Shown here: positions 22,971 through 34,511 of the stretch, piece after piece | Layout of the letters: each line of letters opens with the position of its first letter | Position numbering within the stretch: position 1 is the first letter of the stretch | Origin: Entonaema liquescens | Lineage: Eukaryota; Ascomycota; Sordariomycetes; Xylariales; Xylariaceae | Direction: 5' to 3' | Length of the DNA stretch: 64,000 bases | Assembly (NCBI GenBank): GCA_902805475.1 | Contig: CADCSX010000005.1 | Span: 2,987,501-3,051,500, forward strand | Notes under the pieces: model-generated | What the model saw: the letters and a program-made list of their open reading frames with translations, nothing else | Told to the model about the DNA's origin: nothing | Database searches by the model: none | Program-made: the position numbers and the translations under genes

Positions 22971-25900
22971 TGTTTTTATTTTTAAAAACAATATATCATT
23001 TTTATTATTACGAGGTAATTGTAATAACGCCGGAAATATTTAACAAGTTCGAGTGAAATATTTACGCTTTTTATGAAAATTTTATGAAAATAGCGTAAAT
23101 TATTTTATAATTCCTTTGTTTTTAATATTAATTTTTTATATATATATTATTGCTTTTTTTTTATTATTTTTTTTACGTTATTTTTTAATAATAATTATAT
23201 TATTTTTTTTATTATTGTTTTTTATTTATTATTTTTAATATTAACATAATTGTTATTTCGTTACTTATGTTATTATTATAATTTTCCGTTTTATTTTTTA
23301 TTATCGTTATTTAATTTTTTTTATAATTTAAAAAAGTTAAAAAAAACGGCCGTTACATTATTATAAAAAAAATAATTATATATTTAATATATTTTTTTAT
23401 TTTTTAAATAATAATTATTAATTTATTAAATAATTATATTAATTAAGTATATTTATTATTATTATTAAGGTAAAATTTATAATAACGTAATTTTTTTTTT
23501 GTTTTTATTTTATTTCATTTATTTATATATTTTATTAATTTATTAATATTTTAAAATTTTATAAAATAAATTTTTAACGTTTTTTAAATACGTATAATAA
23601 TATTATTATTATAAATTTGTTTTTACGTGTTATTTATTAATTCGCAATTAATTTATTATTTAATAATTGGAAATTTATAACGTTTAAATTTAAATAAAAA
23701 AAGTTTTTTAAAATAAAAAAAATAAAAAATAACTTTTTGCCATTTGTTTTATTAAAGTTATTAGTAAAAAAATAGTAAAAAATTAAAAACGTTATTTATT
23801 ATTTTAAAATTACGTAACCCGGATTACGAAATAAATTGCTTAAACGGTTAAATAAATTAATTATGTTTTTGAAATTTTATTAATTATTTAATAAACGATA
23901 ATTAATTTTTTAAACCGATTTTTTATTACGTATGAGAAAATTATTAATAAATATTTTATTATCGTTTTGTTTAATTTACTTGTTAATTCGTTGTTTTGTA
24001 GTATCGAAATGTATTTTAAGTAAAAAACAATGATAAGATTAAAGACGGTAATAATGGTTTTAACGAGGATATCGGTGTGGAAATCGGTGGTGAAACCGAC
24101 GGGTTAAATAATAATTAAAATGTTTTTTATTAGTTTTTTTTTAATATTTTTATATTTTATACTATTTTATATGTTATTTATAATCCGTAATTAATAAGTA
24201 GTTATTTTATTAAAAATAAATTTATATTATTATTTACTTTTTTTATTTTAAAAATAAATTATATTATTTTATAATAAATTTTTTATTTTATAAATATATT
24301 TACTTTATATAAATATAATATTTAATACGTAATTACTTTATTATTTTTTTTATTTTAACTTTATTTTTTTTTTTTTTATATTACTTTTATTATATTTAAT
24401 TAATTATATCTAATAATTTATTAATGTTATTATTATATATACATTCGTTAAAAACCCGGTATTAAAAAAATGCGTTATATATCCGTTATTAATATATTTA
24501 TCCTTTTATTTACTTTCGTTTTTTATTAACCTATTACCATTTAAATGTTTTAATTAAATATTAACGTTATAATAAAATAAAAAAATTTTATAATTTTATT
24601 TATAATAAAATTAAAAAAACTATTAAAAAAATATAATTAATTATTAAATAATATTTTAATTTTCATTTAATAAATTTACAATTTTAACTTTTTTATTTTT
24701 ATTTATTTTTTATTAACTTTTCCAAAATACCGTTATTTAAGTTTAAAATAACTTAAAAAAAGTTTTAAATATTACAAAACAAACGTAAAACAAAAATGGT
24801 ATTCGTGTAAAGTAAAATTATTACGTTATAAAATTAAATTATAAAAAACGTTTAATTAAAATTATTAAAAAAACAAAATCGCAACTCGCTCGTAATATAT
24901 TTATTTTAAATAAAATACGTAATACTTTTAATTACTTTATTTATTTTCGTATTATAATAAATAATATCTTTTTTATACGTAATTTTATAATTAATTTTTT
25001 ATAAAATTATAACCTTAAAAAATAAAATTTTAATTTCGAAATTAAAGAAAATTTTTTTATTTTTTTTTCGGGTAATAATTAATTTATAACAAGTTTATTA
25101 ATTAACGTCGAAAATTAACGTTAACGTTAAATTCCCGTGGTTTTTTTTTTATTTCGTAATTTTTGTTCGTACGCGGTTTTTAACTTTTCCGAAACGTTTT
25201 TAACCTTTTTTTAAAAATTATTAATATTATTATAATTTAATTACTTAATTAAATATTATTTATTTTTCCTTAATTTTTTATATTTTAAAATTACTTTTAT
25301 AATAAATTCGTTATTATTTATTAATATAATTAATTATTTTATTAATTTTTTATTAAATTTTTTAATATATAATTTTAAATAATTTATATTAAATATATTA
25401 TATATTTTATAATATATAAATAATTTTAATTTATAAATCATATTATATTTTTTTATTACTTTAATTATTTTAAATAAACTTAAATATTTATCCGTTAATT
25501 TTTTATTAAATCGCTTTTAATTTATATATTTTATAAATACCAAAATTTTATTTTTTTTTTTAAATATTTATTTAAATTGTTTTTTATTATATTATTTTAT
25601 ATATATTTCGTTTAACGTTTTAAATAATTTAACCGTAATAAACTTTATTTTATATATTTTTTCGGTTATTTTTATATTTTTTTACGCATTTTTTTTAAAT
25701 TACAATATTATTAAATCGATGAAACTTTTAAATTAAAAATTTATATAAATATATGTTAAAATTTATTTATACGTTAAATATATTAAAATATTATATACCC
25801 ATTTAATTAACATTAATTTTTCGATTTAATCACTTTATTCGTAATTATAAAAAATTTATAAATAATATTTTAAATTTTAATTTTAACATTTAATTTATTT

Positions 25901-27303
25901 ATTTATTTATAAGTAAAATAATATATTTAATTATTAAATTATCGTAAATTTATAATAAAATATTAATTAAAATTTATTTATAAATAATAATCCTTTATCG
26001 AAAATAATTTTTTTCGGCAAATTTATATATTTAAAAATATGTTTAAAAAATATATTTATTAAACTTAAAGTTATAAGTTTTTTTATCACGGGTATATATA
26101 ACGCGTATTTAAAAAACCTATTAATAACCATTAATATATTATCGTAATTTTTTTTTATTCGTATTAAAAACGTTGGTAATTTAATAATAAAATTAAATAA
26201 AATTTCTTTACCCGAACCGTTAAATATAAATAAAAAACTTAATTTATTATAAAGTAAATATTTTCGTGTTTTAATTTTTTAACATATAATATAAATATTT
26301 ATATAACGTTTTATATTTTTTCTTAAATTATCTTAATGATAATAATTTACAATTCATTAAATTGTTTTTATAACTTTTTAATAATTTAATAACGCCACGT
26401 TATAACAATTATATAATATTTTTTTTTTAACATTAAAAAAACGTATATTTTATTTTTAAATTTTAATAATTTATTTTTTTTTATTTAAAATAACGTAATT
26501 ATATTATAATTTTTTTACTATTACTAAACTCCCGATTAAATATATTTATTAAATATTTATTTTTTACGTATTTTTTTTAAAAATAATACGTTTAAATTTT
26601 TAATATTTTCCAAAGTTATTAATATATACTTATATTTACGAAACGTTAATTAATTTCTTTTATTTCTTGCTTCAATTACGTTATTATTATTTATTATTAT
26701 CAAAATTCTTTAATTATTTTTAAATTTTTTTAAAAATTTTAATAACATTTTTTTTTTAACACCACGTACATTTAATAATAAAGTACGTATTTCCATAATT
26801 ACCTTTTATTCGCATATATTTAAGTTATTAACTATTAGTTAAAATACCTTTTAATTATTTTAAAATTTCCTTTAAAATTTTAATAATATATTTTATTTAA
26901 CTTCGTTTTTCTTTTTTATATTTATATAATTTAATTACCGTAATATACCATCGGTTAAATTTAAGATTTTTAGTTTATACACGATTTAAAAATTAAAACT
27001 TATTAATTTTTCTATTTATTAAATTTATTTATTATTTAACTTTAATTTATTTATTAAATACTATAAGTTCAAATAATTAATAATTATTTTTATTATTTTT
27101 AATAAATAAATTAAGTAATATTTCCATTTTTTAAATATATTAATTATTATTAATATTTTTACGTTAAACATTATATAATTTATTTCGGTTTTTCGTAATT
27201 TTCTCAACGTAAAAATTATAAAATGCCATTTATTATCATATTTCTAAAATAATATTACTTTAATTATTTATTATAAAACGTCCATTTTTAATTTTATAAA
27301 TAA

Positions 27304-28050
27304 TTATATATTAAAATATTTAAATATAAAAGTTTTCGTGAATTTTTTTTTTAAAATTTTAAACGTTTTTATTATTTCTTTATTTAATTTAAAATTAAAT
27401 CGTTTATCACCTTTTAATAAATTTATTAATAAAACGGTTAATTTTAAATAATTTTTAATAAATTTTTTATAAAAACCCATAAAATTTAAAAACATTTATA
27501 TATCGTAAACGTTGGTAAATTATAACCATTCCGTAATTATAAACATTTTATTTTAATCCATTTTTATTTTTTTAATTATGATTATAAAATTAAAAAACGT
27601 TATTTTTACCGTATAAAATTCGCATTTTTAAAAATTAATGTATAATTTCCATTTTTATAATTAAATTAAAACGTTACGAATATTTTAAATATATTATTTT
27701 TTATTTTTTAAATAAATTAAAATATTATTAAAATAAATTATATATATTATATTTATTAAATTTATAAATACATAATTAATATAATTTTAAAATAATATTA
27801 AAACATTAAATAATTTAAATAATATTATAAAATATTCGAAATATTTATATTTCATTTAAAATATTATTTTTTATTTATTTTTTTTACGGATATATAATTA
27901 ATAATACACGTTTTTTAAATCTAATTTCATAAAATATTTTATTTTAAATAATTTATTTAAAATTTTATTAATTAATAATAAAGTTATTTTATTTTTATAA
28001 ATAATTTTATTAAATCTTTTATAATTTACATATAATTATAATTTACCATT
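27304..28050 (-). pseudogene. Remnant of retrotransposon reverse transcriptase / RNase H linker
   Basis: On the minus strand from 28050 a stop-containing frame reads GKL*LYVNYKRFNKIIYKNK, a RIP-decayed version of the Ty3/gypsy RT block usually ending in VDYRxLNxxTxKxRYPLP. Further down, 27304-27495 has an open frame with FLNFMGFYKKFIKNY and a following F-x-LN...TFKILKK segment, matching the RT to RNase H connection (FLGxxxxYRRFI...). The changes fit C-to-T and G-to-A decay. Confidence 0.8.
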
Positions 28051-30109
28051 TAATTTAAAAATAAATAACATTAAAATATTAATAAAATTTTTAAATAATT
28101 ATATTTATTTTTTTTACAAAATATTATTTATATATTTTTTTAATTTTTTTAATTTCATTTCCGTTAAAAAATATATTAATTTAAATAAAAAGTTTTTCCT
28201 TTTTTTAAAATTAATAAAGTAATCTTATTATTAATATTTTAAGAAAATAGAAATTTTAAAAATATTAAAAATTTTTATATATTTTTCGTATTTAAATAAA
28301 ATCATAATTTTATTATTACTTTCCCGTAAATTAAAATATTACCCGTAAATATTAATTTTTTTTATTATTTTTAACATTAACATAATCACCTTTTTTACTT
28401 TTTTAAAAACTTTTTTAATTTTTTTTTTCCTTTACATTAAACAAGTTTTTATTACGTTAATACAATAATACTATTTTCGATATTATTTTTTTAAAATTAC
28501 GTTAATATTTATAAATTAAAACATTTTTAAAATAGCGTTATAACCGAAATTTTAATTTACCATTTCTACTTCGTTAAAAATATTACAAGTAACGTTTTAA
28601 TCGTTTTTTATTTTTACAAATATAAAATATTAAATTAATATTTTACTTATTTTAAAAAAACCTTTTAAGTTTTTTTTTAATAAAAATTCCGTTATTACCG
28701 TTAAAAATACGTATTTTACTTAAATTAAATTAAAATTTACTTTTATATTTATTAAAATTTATAAAATAATCCATTCGCGTTTTATTTACAATTTTACTAT
28801 TATTTTAAATTTAATACGAATTAAAATAAACTTTTATTATAAATTTTACGTTTTTTTACTTAATATTAATATTTAATTTACGTTTTTTATTATTTTTTCG
28901 TTTTTCTTTTTTAAATAACGGTTTATTAAATATCTTAAATCGTTATATTTTTAACATATTACTTTAAAACAATTATATTTAAAATATTTTTATTTTTTAC
29001 ATAAAACGCATTTTTTAAATTATTATAAACAAATAACAAACTAATTATATATTTAATTTTTATCGAAAAAATTATTTTACTTTAACTTCGGATAATCATT
29101 CGAATGGCATATTCGCGGCCCATTTGCCGGTTATCCTTTTTTCGGTTTTTATTTTTTTTTTTTTATCTTTATATAATAAATTCGAATAATTTAACTTAGT
29201 TTTTTAACTCGTTTTTAATTTTTAAAATAAAACTTTTAATATATTTTATTTTTAATTTTAAAATAAAATAAATTAATAAATTAAACATTTTTATTTTTTC
29301 GAAATAATATTTTAAATTTTTTACTTTTAATATTTTATATTTATTTAAAAAAAAAATAAATAATTCGTTAACTTTTTAGTAAAATTTTTACATTATTATA
29401 AATGCATTAAAAACCCGTATATTTTTATTTTCGATTATATTTCGAAACCATTTTTTTATTTTTTTTTAAATATATTTTTTTAATTTTTTTCGTTCGGTAT
29501 TAAAGTAATGGTACCATTATTACACGGTTTTTTTTATTAAGTAAACCGTTACAAACGTTATTTTTTTTAAATTTATTTAATAATAATTTAAAAAGAATTG
29601 TATTTTTAATTTAACGATAAAAATAATTAATTTTATTTTTATCTCGTTTTTTTCTTTTTTATATTATATGTTTAAAAAAGAAAGTTTATATAACGTTAAA
29701 TTTTTATTATAATTACTTTTTTTTAATTTTTTTTTTTCGTAATTTGCAACAAAGTTACAATTTTTTTTTAAAGTTATTAATTATTTAATTTTTTTTTTTC
29801 TTTTATATTACTTTTTTAATTTTTATAATTATTTATTAAATTTTTAATTTATGAAAATTTTAAAATCGATATTATTTTATTATAAAATTATTAATAAAAC
29901 CGTTAACGTTAATTTTATTAATATAAAATTTACGTTATTTATTAATTAATTGTTAAATATTTATAATATATTTATTATTATATTGTTAAATAATATTATA
30001 TTTATTATAATCGTTTGATTTTTTATTAATTAAACTATTTTTTTTTATTAATTTAAATATTACGTTATTTTTAATAAACGGTTTATATTAATAAATAAAA
30101 ACGTTAAAT

Positions 30110-30314
30110 TATTAAAAATAAACTTGTAAATAAAATCATACGTAAAATAAATATAAGAAGTAATAATGTAACTACTATATAGTAGTAGATAGTAATGGTG
30201 ATTTATTAACGCTTAACTTCCTAATTAGTAGCGAAGGCGCGGAACGCCTTTTATATATGATATATACTATAGATCTATCCCTAATTCTGACTAGCTATCC
30301 TTAGACCCCTGACA
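30110..30314 (-). repeat. 5' LTR (right copy)
   Basis: 205 bases, ends CCCCTGACA on the plus strand; ungapped partner of 22748-22952. Its outer (right) part keeps G and C that the left copy has lost. Confidence 0.9.
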
Positions 30315-30319
30315 TTAGC
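30315..30319. repeat. Right target-site duplication
   Basis: TTAGC, pairing with CTAGC at 22743-22747. Confidence 0.75.
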
Positions 30320-31018
30320 ATCTGCGGATACCAAGAATGGAAACCATTCACAAGTTGCGCAAACTCTTTTGGGGTACCTTTCCAGACTCCTTCCTCTCCA
30401 TCTCCGTCATCGAAAGACTCATGGACTTTAAGGCTGGCTATCTTTCCGGTGAGTTCTCCTAACTGGGCTTCGATGTGGCTTTTATATTCGTAGTTGCTTT
30501 CAGTAATACCATTCAAATTCTGCTTGACTTGTTCCTGTTGCTCTCTACTTTAATAAGTCTTCCGTTTCCAATTCACGGTGATGTAAGACTCACAAGAGTT
30601 GCAAGTTGATGTGTAAAGTAATTTCACTTCGGAAAGAAGCTAGCCGTGTACTTAATGACTGTAGTTCATCTGCCATTCTTAACTCTTTCAGCGTAGCGAA
30701 TAGACTCTCGGCACGCCTTCTCTTTGCTCTTCGAGCCTTGATTTTGTCAAACTTCTCTTGGATCTCGTCTGCTATCCGTTTGCCGCTCTCTGCGAAATAT
30801 TTAAGCTTCCCATCATTTCCAAGAATATCTTTATCCAGCCGCTGTATTGTTGGAACTGCACCTATGAAATCTTGGACTATGATTTCTAAGTCTGCGTTTT
30901 CGGCTAGTAGAGACTGGTTTTTTGTGGAAAGATATATGGTCTTTTCAATAGTCTTACCAGCCATGGCCACGAACTGCGCTATGTTGGCGGCGAGGCCGAA
31001 TGCAGCTAAGGCTTCCAT
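30315..31018 (-). pseudogene. 5' part of the interrupted NLR gene (N-terminal domain)
   Basis: An exon from the ATG at 31018 to 30594 encodes MEALAAFGLAANIAQFVAMA..., the usual opening of fungal STAND N-terminal signalling domains (hydrophobic helix followed by charged helices). A 46-49 base intron (donor GTGAGT at 30593, acceptor at 30548 or 30545) leads to a second exon ending WYPQML at the transposon edge. The frame then enters the LTR and stops at 30301. With one copy of the target duplication kept and the element ignored, exon lengths 425 + 233 + 2021 sum to 893 codons including the terminal stop, and the frame continues directly into the NACHT half. The N-terminal domain subtype (SesA-like or other) was not determined. 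Confidence 0.82.
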
Positions 31019-31428
31019 ATTAAGTTGAGAATATTATTGATAATTTAATAACTATTGCTCGGTTGAAAATAAAACCCGCCATTGTGAAGTTATGAATGAA
31101 GGGTGTGAGGCTCTAGGCGACGGTGAGAAATTGGGCTAGGTTAGGTTCCCCGCTTACGGTTACGGTCATACGTGGGCTGTGGCTTCACTGCCATTCGCAT
31201 AGCCACTGTGATCCTTTCCCCTATACCTTTAAGGCTATACCAAAATACACAAGTCTATAAAAATAATTGGTACTTGAAAATAACTATGAAACATATGCCC
31301 AGGTAGTTTTCCCTTGTGCATAAGCGTAGTAAAATATCTGAAATAAGTGTTATAAAGTAATTATATCCAAGGAACTCGATTCTCTACAACTACGACTACA
31401 ACTGCAACTTTTCCAACCCTCAACACCT
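31019..31428. other. Short spacer between NLR start and HET gene 3' end
   Basis: 410 bases serving as the NLR promoter and the HET gene's 3' flank; the genes are in tandem. No other feature seen. Confidence 0.5.
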
Positions 31429-33809
31429 CTAAGTCAACCGAACTCTCTTCCACTCTAGCTCGCTCTCATCGAAGAAATCGGGAAATGCCCCGTCTAAATA
31501 AGGGTGCTGCTGGATCACAAGCCCGCCAACCCTTGATGCGATCTCATCGTCTGCCCACTTCACCACCAAGATAAATCGCTCATGCGTGTAACCGCCATTT
31601 CCACTATAATCCCCTATTAGAAGACATGACCAGGTGTCATCTTTCATATGGTCGAGTAATTCCCTCGGTGTGTTTGTAGGCTTGGCTACGTCGCTGGCCA
31701 CGCCGTGTTTCCCAATAGTCCAGAGGGCCCAATTATCAGGGTCAGGATCGGGAGCGGCTGGCTCATTCGCTGGTGCAGTTTCCTCTGCGTTATCTTGCTC
31801 GTTATTGTCGTCGTTATCATCTTCTTCATTACCGTCATTCTCGCCGTCATTATTATCGCTATGGTCCTCATCGTCGGTCTGGTATTCGTCTTTACTATCA
31901 TCGCCACCGCCGTCTTCTACATCTTCCGTACTTTCCTCGTCCTCACTGGGCGAAAAGTGCACTATTCCGTCACCAGGTCGTCTGATGTTAAACTGGAAAA
32001 GCTCGGGAGGGACCACTCTCGCTTCAAAGCAGATGGAAATCCACGAGGGAATACCATTGTCCACTGGATCATGTTGCGCCAAGTATTCGTTGAGGGACAG
32101 GGCTGCTCCACCGGGTCTTGGATACACACATTACGCCACTTTGGGAAGCATTCTGATCTGCTTGTAAGTGCCCAAGCTCCCATCCAATGAATCGACCCCG
32201 CCCAACCTACCCAGCTCCATGATGGGAAATCTGGTGTTCGTCGCGGAGAACTGTCTTTCTTGTGATACCAAGAGAAAGATATGAAGAAATAGTTATTGGT
32301 AAGCTGAGTATCGTCTGTTGAAAGTATGTACGGGAGACCGATAAAGTGAAGCGTAGCGGGCTTAAGTCTGCTCAGCACTCGTGCAATGCCGGCAAAAGCA
32401 TTCAGAGAATCCGAATCATGACCTAGTGTACGCGCCGCGTATCGTTCAGCCAAGTGACACCATTCTCTGATCCGAATTGCTATTCGGTAATCGCTATTTG
32501 ACGTCTTGGTACCTGCGTTGCTGACGCTTGGGGGTATAGCCGGGTTGTCAGAGATAGTCTTTTCCCAAGGCTTGAACAAGCGTTTGCGCCCCGCTTTCAT
32601 ACTCGTCAAGTCGACTTTCTCTAGTTTCGGGGCGAATTCTACACTGCCTACCGACTCCATCCAAGTCGCTGCGTGGCATTCGAAATACGCCTGATAGTCA
32701 GTAAATACTAGACGTCGACTAGCCAGTAGCCCTTCTTCAAAAGTCCACCCCCTTGTCCACCACCGGGAGTGCTCTTGTACATCCCAACGCGGATCAGGGC
32801 CAGTGGTAAAGATCGTAGAAGACTCAAGTTGAATTATTTCTTGTTGTAGACGAGGCCTCGATCCGACCCCTGGCAACCCGTAGTCTTCGTCGAGGCCCGC
32901 CGCGGCGATAATGACTAGCTCTGCTCCACGATAGATCGCATCCATGTGTGAAAAATGAGTAGCCTTTCCATCTAGATTATATTGGTTGATGCAATGGCGG
33001 TCGACCCAAAGGTATCGTAATCCCAGCTGCCTTACTACCGAAGCAGCATCTTTGATGGTGTTAGGGACAGAGGCAGGAAGACGTGGAGACGATCCACGCC
33101 CAGCTTTGTCTTCCGGCTTCCGGAGATAGCTGAGGGCCACCCACCGCATGCCCGGCTCAGCGCTTACGAGAGTCCAAGTCTCGCAATCAATCAATTCCAT
33201 CCCCGGTACGATCTCCGCCTCGACCCAGCACTGCTGAGCATGATTTTCCCTGCAGAATTCTAGCCAGAGACGGGCTCGTTGGTAATCAAATTGCTGGGGC
33301 ACTACTTGGGGCCTGAAGAGACCTGGGGTAGGATGTTGCTCAAAACAGAATACATATCCCGCTTCGCCCCGACCGCATTCCTTCGAATGATCCCCAAAGC
33401 TAGCAAGAAAGCCAGCAGGAAGGGTAATGAGGATATGATAGTCCTGATCGGGACCGGGCTTCCTGAATCCCCACGGCACATTTCGCGAGGAAGCGAACGC
33501 ATAAAGCTCAAAGTCTTCTTTAGCATCCAGCTCCGCTTGCGTATCAGGATCGGACGGCGTGTCGTGGTACCAACATATGGTCGATCGCAGAATGCGACAT
33601 AGTTTACAGCCGGGGTTCGGCGAGTGCACGTACCGCGTAGCGTTCGTGTCAAGTAGAATGCTACAATCCGGGTCCGTCGACTCGCGGAGTTGAGCCGCTG
33701 GTACCGCTAAGGCTTTGCTGAAATCTATAGTCTTGCATCCGTCGCAGATGAAGTCCTGTTCGGTGCCAGACGCTGCTAGAGCAGTTACGGCTTGATGGTT
33801 CTTAGACAT
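31429..33809 (-). CDS. HET-domain (heterokaryon incompatibility) protein with acidic tail
   Basis: HET proteins trigger cell death or growth arrest after fusion of unlike strains and act with NLR-type receptors. Predicted exons 32135-33809 and 31429-32063 with a 71-base intron give 769 residues. HET core blocks run from about residue 223: WVALSYL, PNTIKDAASVVRQLGLRYLWVDRHCINQ, MDAIYRGAELVIIAAAGLDEDYGLPGV, then RGWTFEEGLLASRRLVF and PSWSWVGWAG. The normal ALSYVWG is here ALSYLRK, and the usual VDSLCIDQ is VDRHCINQ, so the core is divergent. Cys pairs CDGC (22-25) and CKLC (68-71) precede it. After the core is an Asp/Glu/Asn-rich stretch encoded around 31,770-31,960. The intron is inferred from frame and a GTAATG donor; without it the second exon is lost. 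Confidence 0.82.
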
Positions 33810-34511
33810 GGTATAGATTATCTCGACAGCAGTAGTATGAACGTGTCAAAATATCTAAAGAGTTGAATCAGCCAAGTTACGATCATGATCGGTGAGCGTT
33901 CGTTAAGTTCTAATAAGCGAACCTGTTGAATTGTCATCTTCGTCTGACCTAGACAGGGGTTCAACGAGAGCGGGGACAGTATTGCTGCTAGATCTGACAA
34001 ATAATTAGTCCTGACTGCGCAGTCCTAGGTCTCGAGTGCTTCCCGCTCGTGAAATTTACTCATGATTGAATTCATAGAAGTAGTTAATTCCGATGTCTTA
34101 AATAGGCTTCTATGTACTCATGCGTTTGTGTAAGGTAGGTAGGTATTCATCCCAAGGAAGTTAATACGATCAATATATGACCAATCATATTTCTCCTATG
34201 CACAGAGCCAAGCTGAGGGGCTCGCGAGTCTGTCTAGGCCACTCATAGAGAGCTTCGATCTTCAGAGCCAATCCCGGGTTTAAGTAGCAGATTTGAGATA
34301 AGTCCGTTGCCCTGTACTAATAGTGTATAATTCTAGGAACTGAGCGGTATTTGATAATTGATGTTTTGGCAATGGGAAGTTCGAAGCTTATTCTTTAGGT
34401 AGACATCTAGCCAGTAACTTCGTAGATATACAATTTAATCCCTAGACAAAATTACGCTCTCGGTACCAGTATCAGGTATCTACGAATGGATGTTACCATG
34501 CTGGGCTGAAA
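33810..34511. other. Spacer between HET and Argonaute genes
   Basis: 700 bases between two tandem minus-strand genes; contains the HET promoter and the Argonaute 3' flank. No gene seen. Confidence 0.5.

Larger units (their letters stand above)
22748..30314 (-). mobile_element. Complete but RIP-inactivated Ty3/gypsy LTR retrotransposon inside an NLR gene
   Basis: The 7,567-base element is bounded by two 205-base LTRs with TGTCA...TGACA ends and a 5-base target-site duplication. A purine tract adjoins the left LTR and reverse-transcriptase remnants read on the minus strand, so the element is oriented right to left, the same way as the interrupted gene. The interior is almost entirely A and T; surviving C and G are largely in CG dinucleotides, as expected when RIP converts CpA to TpA on both strands. 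No long frame survives except a 63-codon RT/RNase H fragment. It cannot encode its own mobility. The element is assigned to Ty3/gypsy from the RT and RNase H-linker motifs; gag and integrase are not readable by eye. Confidence 0.92.

Noticed and set aside
22953..30109. Possibility that the AT-rich block is a centromere or mitochondrial insertion
   Set aside because: Paired 205-base LTRs, a target duplication and RT remnants show it is one RIP-mutated retrotransposon.
30301..30516. Small separate protein of 71 codons
   Set aside because: It starts with TTG and is the second exon of the NLR 5' half running into the LTR, where the stop codon belongs to the transposon.
31634..32190. Hydrophobic or Ser-rich plus-strand frames that resemble membrane proteins
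   Set aside because: They are antisense to the acidic Asp/Glu tract of the HET gene; GAT/GAA repeats read backwards give Ile/Phe/Ser/Leu.
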